Source: DATAVK01 sp036267755
GTDB taxonomy: Bacteria; Actinomycetota; Actinomycetes; JAFAQI01
DNA: 16,240 nt
Assembly: GCA_036267755.1 (NCBI GenBank)
Contig: DATAVK010000059.1
Span: 1-16,240 of the forward strand
Direction: 5' to 3'
The notes under the pieces are model-generated. The model was not told where the DNA came from, searched no databases, and was given only the letters and a program-made list of their open reading frames with translations. The position numbers and the translations under genes were made by a program. Position 1 is the first letter of the stretch; every line of letters begins with the position of its first letter. This document shows positions 1 through 6,874 of the stretch, piece by piece.

Positions 1-348
1 GGCCTGGTACGCGGCGGCCACGGCACCCATGCCGAGGAGTGGAAGGGCAGCGAACCGTCCGGTGAGGACCAGCCCGACTCCGACCTCTCACCCGACGACA
101 CGCTGACCGGTGGCCTGCCGGAGGGCCTGACGGCGGCCGACGTCGGCGGCCGCTCGGAGCTGGCCACCTTCATCGGCCGGGCGCACTACCCAGCGACCCG
201 CGAGCAGCTGCTCGAGCTCGTCACCAGCCGAGAGGCCCCCGACCACGTCGTCGCCGAGGTCAGCGCGCTGCCCGAGGGCCGGAGTTTCGAGACGTTGCAG
301 GACGCCTGGACGGCGCTCGGCGGCGGTGGTGAGCAGCATCGGTTCTGA
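1..348 (+). CDS. DUF2795 domain protein, 5' end cut off by the window
   Basis: The window opens inside this gene, and the last 115 codons are present up to a TGA at 346-348. An acidic, Gly/Asp/Pro-rich linker (about residues 1-45 of the visible part) is followed by the DUF2795 core: a helix with R-A-H-Y-P-A-T-R-E-Q-L, then A-P-D-H-V-V-A-E-V, then L-P-E-G-R-S-F-E-T-L-Q. This arrangement is typical of small actinobacterial DUF2795 proteins, whose function is unknown. The last 23 bases overlap the start of the following L,D-transpeptidase-like gene, so the two are probably co-transcribed and translationally coupled. Family assignment is fairly secure from the motif pattern; no biochemical role can be given. 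Confidence 0.8.
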   Translation, partial: GLVRGGHGTHAEEWKGSEPSGEDQPDSDLSPDDTLTGGLPEGLTAADVGGRSELATFIGRAHYPATREQLLELVTSREAPDHVVAEVSALPEGRSFETLQDAWTALGGGGEQHRF

Positions 349-1090
349 CCGGCTTGCGGTCGGGCTCGCGAGCGTGGGGTTGCTCGCCGTACCCCTTCTG
401 CTCGGCAGCGGCACCGCGGCCACCGCAGCGGTAGACGCGCCGCGGTCAGCATCGGCGCCGGCCGTCTCGGCGACCGCTCCGGTCGTCGGTCCGAACCACA
501 TGCGCGGGCTGCACGGCGCGCAGCGGGTGATGATCGTCACCGCCGCCACCATGAGCAGCACCCACGCCCTGGTCCGTCGCTATCAACTGGTGCACGGTCG
601 CTACCGGCGGGTCGGCGGCGTCGCTCATGCCCGGGTCGGGCTCAACGGGCTGTCGCGACCGAAGTCCCGGCACGAGGGCGACGCGAAGACCCCGATGGGG
701 ATCTACCACTTCGTCTACGGCTTCGGCAGCCGCGCGAACCCCGGCATGACCGGCCTGAAGTGGCGGCCGCTGACGCCCGGGTCCTGTTGGGCAGGAACGC
801 GCGAGCACTACAACCGATGGGTACGTCGAAGCCCGTGCAACCCGGCCGACGAAAACCTGTGGAGCAGCGAGGACACCGCCTACCGGTACGCCGCGGTGAT
901 CAGCTTCAACTACGCCCACCCGGTCTTCGGCCGGGGTAGCGGGATCTTCCTGCACCGTCGGCTCGACGTCGGCACGCACGGCTGCGTGTCGCTCTACCAA
1001 GGCACCCTCATCAAGACGCTGCGCTGGCTGCGGCCTAACACCCGGATCGTGATCGGGACCCCCTCGTCGCTGAAGGCCCTCACCGATTGA
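326..1090 (+). CDS. Secreted L,D-transpeptidase-like protein (YkuD superfamily, COG3786 type)
   Basis: This 254-residue protein begins with a signal peptide or membrane anchor (hydrophobic residues about 10-35, ending in an Ala-rich stretch), so it acts outside the membrane. The body has features of the COG3786 branch of YkuD-like L,D-transpeptidases: K-T-P-M-G-I-Y near residue 120, a C-W-A-G..H-Y-N-R-W segment, and a G-I-F-L-H...T-H-G-C-V-S-L motif with the likely nucleophile Cys220. Family knowledge suggests it acts on peptidoglycan or related cell-wall peptides; the exact reaction is inference. Start is GTG at 326 (or GTG 329), overlapping the previous gene. A GC-rich hairpin follows the stop. 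Extra cysteines outside the motif may form a disulfide. Confidence 0.82.
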   Translation: MVSSIGSDRLAVGLASVGLLAVPLLLGSGTAATAAVDAPRSASAPAVSATAPVVGPNHMRGLHGAQRVMIVTAATMSSTHALVRRYQLVHGRYRRVGGVAHARVGLNGLSRPKSRHEGDAKTPMGIYHFVYGFGSRANPGMTGLKWRPLTPGSCWAGTREHYNRWVRRSPCNPADENLWSSEDTAYRYAAVISFNYAHPVFGRGSGIFLHRRLDVGTHGCVSLYQGTLIKTLRWLRPNTRIVIGTPSSLKALTD

Positions 1091-1093
1091 CCC

Positions 1094-1121
1094 GACCGGC
1101 CGCGGTCTAGCGCCGCCGGTC
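1094..1121 (+). terminator. Possible hairpin terminator after the L,D-transpeptidase-like gene
   Basis: Three bases after the stop, GACCGGC (1094-1100) pairs with GCCGGTC (1115-1121). An inner CGC/GCG pairing at 1101-1103 and 1110-1112 extends the stem past a two-base bulge. No T-run follows directly; T-rich sequence only appears at about 1160. It could be a GC-type terminator or just a stable 3' end. The rest of the 148-bp intergenic stretch (1122-1238) shows no gene. Confidence 0.4.
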
Positions 1122-1238
1122 TAGTCACTCCGGGGCATCTCTCGCGCATCGAACTGCTCATTTTTGGCCCCAGTCGCGCGTCAGCCTCTTGTGGGCCCCC
1201 GAACCGGTCGAGAATCCATCGACTCACCGGGAGGTTCC

Positions 1239-2081
1239 ATGGCTCGACGTCGCATCGCGAGCGCTGTCGAGTGCCTCGAACAGCATCCGAACTCCCCGGA
1301 GATCCTCGCCGTACTTGCCCGACTGCCGCACATCGCCGACCGCGACCTGCCGCTGCTCGCCGACGCCTGGCACAACACGGTGCCGCTGGCCGAGGCCCGC
1401 GGGAAGGCGCTGCAACCCGACTCCCCGCTGGTGCTCGAGGTGCTGTCGGCGTTCGAGGCGGTCCAGGCGCTGTTCGCGGACGACATGCGCGGCGGCGAGG
1501 ACTTCGTCACCGTCGACCCGCAGATCACGACGGTCGCCCTGAAGGCGGTGCGTGACGCCATCGCCGCCGCCTACGCCCGACCCGTCCTCACCCGCGGCGA
1601 GCACCACCTGCTCACCCAGGCGTGGCGCACGGTCTACCCGATCGACCAGGTGGGGGCCGCCGACCTGGGCGCCAAGGCCGAGGAACTGACCGGGCTGCTC
1701 GCCGCGCTGCCTCGGCTCGCCACGCGCTGTCACAACCCGCTCGCTGCCTCGCAGTACGCCCACATCCTCGACATCAGCTCGGTGATGGACCGTCACCTGC
1801 ACGACGTGGCGAAGGACGAGGCGTGGCGCGCGGCGATCATCACCGGGCGTCGCCGGGTGTGGGGCATGGTGCGCCGAAGCGGTGCCGAGGGGCTGGGTCG
1901 GTACTGCGCGCGGTGCCGCCAACGCGGCCAGGGCGACGAGACGGCAGCCGTACTGTCGTTGTGCCTCGATGCGGCGTGCGGCCTGCTCGTCGCCGATGCC
2001 ATCGACGACACGTTCATCGACATTCTCACGATGCCCGTGAACGCCCTGGTCCCGGAGCCGCGGCCGGCCGCCGAGGCTTGA
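1239..2081 (+). CDS. Hypothetical soluble helical protein with possible internal repeat
   Basis: I do not recognise a family for this 280-residue protein. The ATG at 1239 is chosen because GGGAGG lies a few bases upstream; in-frame sequence further upstream (from 1164) has no good ribosome site. There is no signal peptide or membrane span, and the composition (Ala, Leu, Arg, Asp) suggests mostly alpha helices. Two 34-residue blocks align without gaps at residues 39-72 and 124-157, both starting L-L-x-x-A-W and sharing a Pro at position 11 and Leu/Ala near the end, about 8 of 34 identical, suggesting an old duplication. A single C-A-R-C pair (223-226) is not enough for a zinc ribbon. It is convergent with the PHP gene, 12 bp apart. 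Confidence 0.75.
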   Translation: MARRRIASAVECLEQHPNSPEILAVLARLPHIADRDLPLLADAWHNTVPLAEARGKALQPDSPLVLEVLSAFEAVQALFADDMRGGEDFVTVDPQITTVALKAVRDAIAAAYARPVLTRGEHHLLTQAWRTVYPIDQVGAADLGAKAEELTGLLAALPRLATRCHNPLAASQYAHILDISSVMDRHLHDVAKDEAWRAAIITGRRRVWGMVRRSGAEGLGRYCARCRQRGQGDETAAVLSLCLDAACGLLVADAIDDTFIDILTMPVNALVPEPRPAAEA

Positions 2082-2093
2082 TACCGGACCGGT

Positions 2094-3137
2094 TCAGCCG
2101 TTGCGGCCGGTCCACTCGAGCAGCCGGTCGACGGGCCAGGTCGTGACGATCCGGTCTGGCGGCACGTCGCACTCCTCGGCGCGGGCTGCGCCATACGCCC
2201 GCCAGTCCAGCTGGCCCGGCGCATGCGCGTCGGTGTCGATCGCGAACAGGCACCCGGTCTCGACGGCGAGGCGCAGCAGCCGGCGCGGTGGGTCGAGCCG
2301 CTCCGGGCGGCAGTTGATCTCCACCGCCACGTCGAAGCGGCGGCACGCCTCGAACACCACCTCGGCGTCGAAGGCCGACTCGGGCCGCGGCTTGCCGCGC
2401 CGACCCCGCGGGCTGACGTTGCGGCCGGTGCAGTGCCCGAGCACATCCGTGTGCGGGTTCGCGATCGCCGCGACCATCCGCCGGGTCATGTCCTCACGCG
2501 GCATCTTCAGCTCGGAGTGCACCGACGCCACGACGACGTCGAGCTCGCCGAGCAGCTCATCGGTCTGGTCGAGCGTGCCGTCGAGGTTGATGTCGCACTC
2601 GATGCCGCTCAGCAGCCGGAACGGCGCCAGGTCCTTGCCGACCTCGGCGACCAGCGTCAGCTGCTCACGTAGCCGCTCCGGCGACAGGCCGTGGGCCACC
2701 GTGAGCCGCGGCGAGTGGTCGGTGAGCGCGACGTAGGAATGCCCGAGATCCCGCGCCGTCTCGGCCATCTCCGCGACCGGCGACCCACCGTCGGACCAGT
2801 CGGAGTGGGTGTGCAGGTCACCGCGCAGCGTGACGAGCAGCTCGTCGCCGCCGGTCGAGACCGGCCCGCCGACCCTGGCTTCGAGCTCAGCGAGGTACGT
2901 CGGCACCCCGCCGTCGATCGCCTCCGTGATCACCGCCGCGGTCGTCGCTCCGACGCCCGGCAACTCCTGCAGGCTGTCCTGGTCGACGCGTCGTCGTACC
3001 TCGCCGTCGGGCAGGTCCTGCAGCGTCGCGGCGGCGCCCCGGAAGGATTTGACCCGGTACGTCGACTCCAGCGCCCGCTCGAGCAGGAACGCGATGCGGC
3101 GAAGCGCGATGACCGCGGCGGTGGTGTCGTCGTCCAC
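2094..3137 (-). CDS. HhH + PHP domain metallohydrolase (PolX C-terminal type)
   Basis: This 347-residue protein has an N-terminal region like the helical/HhH part of family X DNA polymerases (residues about 5-90, with L-Q-E-L-P-G-V-G-A at 57-65). A complete PHP domain follows: D-L-H-T-H-S-D-W-S-D-G (108-117), L-T-D-H-S (139-142), G-I-E-C-D-I (178-183), H-S-E (207-209), N-P-H-T-D-V-L-G-H (227-235), E-I-N (273-275) and D-T-D-A-H (301-305). All expected metal ligands are present, so a trinuclear-metal phosphoesterase is likely. Bacterial PolX uses this domain as a 3'-5' exonuclease or AP-type nuclease, but the polymerase palm is absent here, so the substrate is uncertain. Start is GTG at 3137, six bases after a TAACGT -10 box, consistent with a leaderless mRNA. 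Confidence 0.88.
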   Translation of the reverse strand: MDDDTTAAVIALRRIAFLLERALESTYRVKSFRGAAATLQDLPDGEVRRRVDQDSLQELPGVGATTAAVITEAIDGGVPTYLAELEARVGGPVSTGGDELLVTLRGDLHTHSDWSDGGSPVAEMAETARDLGHSYVALTDHSPRLTVAHGLSPERLREQLTLVAEVGKDLAPFRLLSGIECDINLDGTLDQTDELLGELDVVVASVHSELKMPREDMTRRMVAAIANPHTDVLGHCTGRNVSPRGRRGKPRPESAFDAEVVFEACRRFDVAVEINCRPERLDPPRRLLRLAVETGCLFAIDTDAHAPGQLDWRAYGAARAEECDVPPDRIVTTWPVDRLLEWTGRNG

Positions 3138-3143
3138 GCCGCG

Positions 3144-3149
3144 ACGTTA
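3144..3149 (-). promoter_or_regulatory. -10 box (TAACGT) of the PHP gene, leaderless
   Basis: On the minus strand TAACGT fits the actinobacterial TANNNT -10 consensus and is followed by exactly six bases and then the GTG start at 3137, so transcription would begin at or next to the start codon. It lies within the perfect palindrome CGTTAACG (3145-3152). No convincing -35 is visible; it would fall near or in the divergent gene. Confidence 0.5.
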
Positions 3150-3156
3150 ACGCCTG

Positions 3157-3162
3157 TACGGT
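3157..3162 (+). promoter_or_regulatory. -10 box (TACGGT) of the small membrane protein gene, leaderless
   Basis: TACGGT matches TANNNT and is followed by six bases and the GTG at 3169, with no Shine-Dalgarno sequence between. This is the layout expected for a leaderless transcript. It is back to back with the PHP gene's -10 box, 7 bp apart. Confidence 0.55.
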
Positions 3163-3168
3163 GACCCG

Positions 3169-3474
3169 GTGCGAGCGCGTACGTCGATAACCCTCGGCGC
3201 TGGATCCGGCCTGGTCGGGCTGGTGCTGATGATCGTCGAGGCGGTCCGGGTCCTCAACGGGTCGACGCTGACCACCCTCAACAGTGTCGTGCTGTTCGTC
3301 GGGCTGGGACTGCTCGCGGTCGGCGGGGTGCTGCTCGTCATGGCCGTGGTGGCCGAGGACAACGCGGCCGCGCTCGCAATCGACGGCGACCAGCCCGCCA
3401 CGCCGAGTGAGGACGACCAGGACAAGGCGACGGAGGAGACCACGGCGGACGAGCCAGCCTCGCCGGCGAACTGA
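3169..3474 (+). CDS. Small two-helix membrane protein with acidic tail
   Basis: A 101-residue protein with two hydrophobic helices (about residues 5-28 and 40-63) separated by a short polar loop, then a charged, Asp/Glu/Thr/Pro-rich C-terminal tail of about 38 residues. It is probably an inner-membrane protein with the tail in the cytoplasm or at the surface. I recognise no named family; similar small actinobacterial membrane proteins are annotated hypothetical. The GTG at 3169 is chosen because it sits six bases after a -10 box and directly precedes the first helix. It is divergent from the PHP gene (31 bp between start codons) and convergent with the DUF3145 gene (6 bp apart). Confidence 0.75.
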   Translation: MRARTSITLGAGSGLVGLVLMIVEAVRVLNGSTLTTLNSVVLFVGLGLLAVGGVLLVMAVVAEDNAAALAIDGDQPATPSEDDQDKATEETTADEPASPAN

Positions 3475-3480
3475 GGACGA

Positions 3481-3987
3481 CTAGCCGGCGGCGCTGAGCC
3501 AGCGCACCGGAGTGCCGTCTCCGGCGTACCGGTAGGGCTCGAGCTCTTGGTCCCAGCGGGTGCCCAGCACCTGGTCGACGGTCTGGCGCAGCGACACCAG
3601 ATCTGAGGCGGATGCCATCAGCGACCGCAGCCGGTCCTCGTGTATCAGCACGTCGCCGTTGGCGCTCATCGCGGTGTGGAACACGCCGAGGTCAGGCGTC
3701 ATCGAGTACCGCTCACCGTCGTTGCCGTCGCTGGGTTCCTCGGTCACCTCGGCGCGGATCAGCGGCCAGCCGCGCAGCGACGCGGCCAGCCGCCCCGCCG
3801 TACCCGTGGGCCCGCGCCAGCCGGTCTGGGTGCGTGAGCAGCCGGGCGCGATCGGCTGGTCCAGCCAGTCCAGTCGCACCGGGACACCGAGAACGCCGGC
3901 AACGGCCCACTCCACGTGGGGCCGCACTGCCGGCGGGCAGGAGTGCACGAACAGCACACCTCGAGCGCTCACCGTGACCTCCGTCAT
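3481..3987 (-). CDS. DUF3145 domain protein
   Basis: The 168-residue product matches the actinobacterial DUF3145 family along its full length: R-G-V-L-F-V-H-S, then H-V-E-W-A-V-A-G-V-L-G-V, the Trp-rich R-L-D-W segment, L-A-A-S-L-R-G-W, V-T-E-E-P-S, the D-L-G-V-F-H-T-A block, and the C-terminal W-D-Q-E-L-E-P-Y-R-Y-A-G-D-G-T-P-V-R-W-L. The family is widespread in actinomycetes, usually single-copy and soluble, with no known function. ATG at 3987 is preferred because GGAAGG lies about 11 bases upstream and the family normally begins just before R-G-V; an in-frame GTG at 4032 would add 15 residues. No partner genes are obvious. Confidence 0.92.
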   Translation of the reverse strand: MTEVTVSARGVLFVHSCPPAVRPHVEWAVAGVLGVPVRLDWLDQPIAPGCSRTQTGWRGPTGTAGRLAASLRGWPLIRAEVTEEPSDGNDGERYSMTPDLGVFHTAMSANGDVLIHEDRLRSLMASASDLVSLRQTVDQVLGTRWDQELEPYRYAGDGTPVRWLSAAG

Positions 3988-4192
3988 GTCGAGGATCGCC
4001 TTCCCCAGCGGCCTCAGTGGCGGATCGTGCACGGGAACGTACTCACAGTGTGCCTCATCCGTCCCAGCAGCACCAGGACCGGTCGGGTGTCGCGTCCGCT
4101 ACGGTGCACTCCCCCGAAGCCCAAGACGACCGGTGAATCACAGAAAAAGGGCGCACACTCGGCTTGTTTCAGCCGATGTTCATGCCGATGCC

Positions 4193-4198
4193 TAGCCT
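4193..4198 (+). promoter_or_regulatory. -10 box (TAGCCT) upstream of the permease gene
   Basis: TAGCCT fits TANNNT and lies seven bases before an ATG at 4206 that opens a six-codon ORF, and 24 bases before the permease ATG at 4223. The 3988-4222 intergenic region also contains an inverted repeat TCGGCT/AGCCGA (4159-4164, 4171-4176) and a direct repeat GCCGATG (4172-4178, 4184-4190), either of which might bind a regulator. No clear -35 is visible. Confidence 0.4.
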
Positions 4199-4205
4199 GC
4201 ACCGG

Positions 4206-4226
4206 ATGAGGGAATCAGGAACATGA
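4206..4226 (+). CDS. Candidate six-codon leader peptide overlapping the permease start
   Basis: ATG-AGG-GAA-TCA-GGA-ACA-TGA would encode M-R-E-S-G-T. Its ATG is seven bases after a TAGCCT -10 box, the spacing of a leaderless start, and its TGA (4224-4226) overlaps the permease ATG (4223-4225) in an ATGA arrangement typical of translational coupling. The GAGGGAA inside it (4208-4214) can serve as the permease's ribosome-binding site. An ORF this short can arise by chance, so this is a hypothesis resting on position only. Confidence 0.3.
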   Translation: MRESGT

Positions 4227-5143
4227 TGGTGATCCTGCTGGCGTTCGCGGCGTCGCTTTGCTACGCCGCGGGATTCGTCATGCAGTATCACGAGGCCCAC
4301 GAAGCGCCTGAGCGATTGTTCCTGTCGCCCCGGCTGCTCATCGAGCTGTGTCATCACAAGATCTGGGTGCTCGGCATCGTGGTCATGCTGGTCGGCTCCG
4401 GCCTGCAGGCCTGGGCGCTGGACTCCGGCAGCCTCGCGGTGGTCGAACCGATCCTCACCTGCAGCCTGTTGTTCGCGCTGCCGTTGTCGGCGGCCTGGCG
4501 ACGGGAGCGGCTGCGGCGCAGCGAATGGCTCGGTGCGCTGATGATCAGTGCGGGCCTCGGCGTGCTCCTCGGGGTCGGCTCACCGACGATCGGCAACCCG
4601 GACATGGCTGGCTACCAATGGCTGCTCGTCGTCGCGGCGACCTGCGGCGCGGCCGCGCTGATGGTCACGATCGGCCGCGGCTCGGCTCGACCGTCCGCAC
4701 GCGCTGCGCTGGTCGGCGGGGCCGCGGGCGTGCTGTTCGGCCTGCAGGACGTGCTCACCCACTACTGCCTGCACGCGCTCTCGCACGACCCGACCGCCCT
4801 GCTGACCGCGTGGCAGCCCTACCTGCTGATCGTGTCCGGGATCTACGGGCTGGTGCTGGCCCAGTCGGCGTACGAGGCGGGCCCGCTGACCGCGGGGCTG
4901 CCGCCGATCGCCATCGGTGAGCCGATCGTCGGGATGCTGATCGGGATGTTCGCGCTCAACGAGCGCCTCGACGCCTCGACCGTTGCCCTCGTCGTCGAGT
5001 CCGTGGGCGCCGCCGTCATGATCACCGGGACCTGGCTGCTGGCCCGCTCGCCGCTGGTCTGCGGCGGCCGGCACCCGAGCCGGCTCGAGACCGCTCAGAC
5101 AGCCGCTCGGCCACGAACGCCGATGGTCTCCCGGGTAGGTTGA
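4223..5143 (+). CDS. DMT/EamA-like integral membrane permease
   Basis: This 306-residue, highly hydrophobic protein has about nine or ten predicted transmembrane helices in two related halves, with residues such as V-V-E-P-I-L and A-I-G-E-P-I-V-G-M at equivalent places near the ends of each half. That is the signature of the drug/metabolite transporter superfamily, with an actinobacterial DMT or NIPA-like flavour. The substrate cannot be read from sequence. The second ATG of the ATGATG at 4223 is an equivalent start; GAGGGAA at 4208-4214 is a good ribosome site for either. The C-terminal ~35 residues are polar and probably cytoplasmic. The next gene's promoter lies within the last codons. Confidence 0.85.
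   Translation: MMVILLAFAASLCYAAGFVMQYHEAHEAPERLFLSPRLLIELCHHKIWVLGIVVMLVGSGLQAWALDSGSLAVVEPILTCSLLFALPLSAAWRRERLRRSEWLGALMISAGLGVLLGVGSPTIGNPDMAGYQWLLVVAATCGAAALMVTIGRGSARPSARAALVGGAAGVLFGLQDVLTHYCLHALSHDPTALLTAWQPYLLIVSGIYGLVLAQSAYEAGPLTAGLPPIAIGEPIVGMLIGMFALNERLDASTVALVVESVGAAVMITGTWLLARSPLVCGGRHPSRLETAQTAARPRTPMVSRVG
5136..5141 (+). promoter_or_regulatory. -10 box (TAGGTT) for the 35-residue peptide gene, leaderless
   Basis: TAGGTT overlaps the end of the permease gene and is followed by six bases and the GTG at 5148, with no Shine-Dalgarno sequence. This suggests a leaderless transcript for the small peptide and lipoprotein pair, independent of the permease. The -35 region is weak. Confidence 0.5.
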
Positions 5144-5147
5144 TCGG

Positions 5148-5255
5148 GTGCGCTACCTGGCCCTCGTGGTGCTTGCTGTGCTGCTGCTCACGGGATTGGT
5201 CTGGTGGGTGGTCTTCCTCGGCAACGCCGTGGTGAGCCTGATCCGACGCCGCTGA
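5148..5255 (+). CDS. 35-residue single-pass membrane peptide
   Basis: GTG at 5148 to TGA at 5253-5255 encodes 35 residues: a short M-R-Y start, one hydrophobic helix (about residues 4-31, with a W-W pair), and an R-R-R C-terminus. By the positive-inside rule the tail is likely cytoplasmic. Support comes from its position five bases after the permease stop, the -10 box six bases before the start, and the lipoprotein gene starting two bases after its stop. I know no named family. It could assist or anchor the lipoprotein encoded next to it, which is inference from linkage. Confidence 0.6.
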   Translation: MRYLALVVLAVLLLTGLVWWVVFLGNAVVSLIRRR

Positions 5256-5257
5256 TC

Positions 5258-5809
5258 GTGCGCCGTCCGCTTCTTGCTCTGCTCTGCGTCGTCGTACTCG
5301 CGGCCGGCTGCGGTGGCTCGAGTTCGGGTTCTGGCTCGACCGGGTCCGCCGCCCTCCTGGTGCAGCCTGCCGCGCCGCGGATCAAGGCGTTCCTGAAGCT
5401 GCCGGTCGCGACACCGAGCCGCTGCCCCTCGAACGTCAGTGGCACCACCGCGGGCCGGGTCTCGCCGTGGTCGGGCCACATCGACATCTCGGTGTTCCTC
5501 GACTCGCAGATCACGCCGTCGAGCACCGCCAAGCTGGGAGCCGGCTTCCGCAGCAACCCGTTGATCCGGCGGGTCTTCTACGAGTCCAAGGCGGAGGCGT
5601 TCAAGGAGTTCCAGCGGCTCTACACCTGCTCGGCGAGCGTCAAGAACCCCGACATCCCGGCGTCGTACCGACTGCAGCTGGCGGCAGGTACGACGGTAAC
5701 CGCCCGCAACGCGTTGGTGACCCGGATCCTCGCCGAGCCCGGCGTCGCGACCGCCTCGTGCGACCCGAGCGACCCGTGCGTGAAGACGGTTGAGTCGGCG
5801 CAGCCGTAG
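5258..5809 (+). CDS. Lipoprotein with FtsX extracellular-domain-like region
   Basis: GTG at 5258 gives a 183-residue protein starting with a classical lipoprotein signal: M-R-R, a hydrophobic core, and the lipobox L-A-A-G-C with lipidated Cys18, then a Gly/Ser linker. The in-frame sequence upstream to 5204 is charged and would bury the signal, so this start is preferred. Residues about 74-167 look like the FtsX extracellular domain (PF18075 type): H-I-D-I-S-V-F-L-D, then a helix, V-F-Y-E-S-K-A-E-A-F-K-E-F, then D-I-P-A-S-Y-R-L-Q-L, and ending in A-E-P-G-V-A. FtsX uses this domain to contact cell-wall hydrolases, but here it is free of any permease. Four further Cys (56, 124, 168, 174) may form disulfides. 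The function is inferred. Confidence 0.75.
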   Translation: MRRPLLALLCVVVLAAGCGGSSSGSGSTGSAALLVQPAAPRIKAFLKLPVATPSRCPSNVSGTTAGRVSPWSGHIDISVFLDSQITPSSTAKLGAGFRSNPLIRRVFYESKAEAFKEFQRLYTCSASVKNPDIPASYRLQLAAGTTVTARNALVTRILAEPGVATASCDPSDPCVKTVESAQP

Positions 5810-5818
5810 CGGCTGGAC

Positions 5819-6874
5819 TCAGGCCTGGACGGGGATCGCCGCCGGACCCCCGGCGACCAAAGTCCGGTCACGCCCAGCGGTCTTCGCGGCGTACAGCGCC
5901 TGGTCAGCGGCCCGGTAGGTGTCCGAGGGCGACTGCCCAGCCACGTGGATCGCGACACCGGCGCTCAACGTGCTGAGCGGTGACCCGGCACGCCAGGCCG
6001 AAACCACCCGGTCGACCGACTGGAACGCCTGACCCGGCGGTGCCTGCCGGACGATGAGCAGGAACTCCTCACCGCCCATCCGGGCCACGCCGTCCGAGGT
6101 CCGGACCTGCGCCCGCAGGCAGGCACCGAGCTCCTGCAGGATCTGGTCGCCGCGAGCATGCCCGAACCGATCGTTCACGGTCTTGAAGTGGTCGAGGTCG
6201 AGCACGGCGACGACGTCACCCGGCTCGACCCCGTCGAGCAGCTGGTTGCCGAACCGCCGGTTGCCGAGCTGCGTCAGGTCGTCGGTGAGGTTGGCCTTCG
6301 CCAGCGCCTCGACGGCACGCTGCTGCTCCCGAGCCAGCTCGCGGGAACGCCCGGCGTTGGCGGCGATCACCTCACCGGCGAGGACCGCGACCGGGATGAT
6401 GAGGATGACCGAACCGATCACGTCGGGGCCACGCGGCGCTCCGCCGAGATACGGCGCGAGGTACGCCGCCACGGCGAACGGGGCCATGGCCAGGCAGGTG
6501 CCGCGACGGTGCCACGACCCCACCCACAGGAACACGAGGACGAACCAGATGCCAAGGGTCGGGGCGGGCAGCGTGCCAGCGGCGTTGTTGAGGGCGATAC
6601 CGACCATGCCGAGCAGCGGGAAGACCAGCGACCGGTAGCCGGTGAGCCGGGACGAGACCCGGGTCAGCGCCAGCAACCCCACGAACAGGTTGATGGCGTC
6701 CAGCGGTTTGCTGCCGTTGCCCACCGCACCGGGCAGGAAGTCGGTGATCAGTCCGATGGTGCCCGCGGCCACGAACAGGATCGCCGCCTGCCGCACCGCG
6801 CGCAGGTCAGACGACAGCGGCGCATCTCCGGCGCGCCGCCGCGACCACTGACCGCTCAACTTCATGATCAACAT
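5819..6874 (-). CDS. Membrane-anchored diguanylate cyclase (GGDEF)
   Basis: The product (351 residues from the ATG at 6874) has about six transmembrane helices in its first 175 residues, forming an unrecognised membrane sensor, then a short coiled linker and a C-terminal GGDEF domain. The active-site motif is G-G-E-E-F (267-271), an accepted variant. The metal/nucleotide segment L-D-L-D-H-F-K-T-V-N-D is intact, and an R-T-S-D inhibitory I-site lies five residues before GGEEF. It should therefore make cyclic di-GMP and be feedback-inhibited. The start is uncertain: ATG 6874, ATG 6865 or TTG 6907, none with a strong ribosome site. It is convergent with the lipoprotein gene (9-bp gap) and divergent from the TetR gene. 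Confidence 0.93.
   Translation of the reverse strand: MLIMKLSGQWSRRRAGDAPLSSDLRAVRQAAILFVAAGTIGLITDFLPGAVGNGSKPLDAINLFVGLLALTRVSSRLTGYRSLVFPLLGMVGIALNNAAGTLPAPTLGIWFVLVFLWVGSWHRRGTCLAMAPFAVAAYLAPYLGGAPRGPDVIGSVILIIPVAVLAGEVIAANAGRSRELAREQQRAVEALAKANLTDDLTQLGNRRFGNQLLDGVEPGDVVAVLDLDHFKTVNDRFGHARGDQILQELGACLRAQVRTSDGVARMGGEEFLLIVRQAPPGQAFQSVDRVVSAWRAGSPLSTLSAGVAIHVAGQSPSDTYRAADQALYAAKTAGRDRTLVAGGPAAIPVQA

Noticed and set aside
4159..4176. TCGGCT/AGCCGA hairpin as a terminator
   Set aside because: The six-bp stem has no T-run on the plus strand, and no gene ends here on the strand with the downstream T-run; an operator is as likely.
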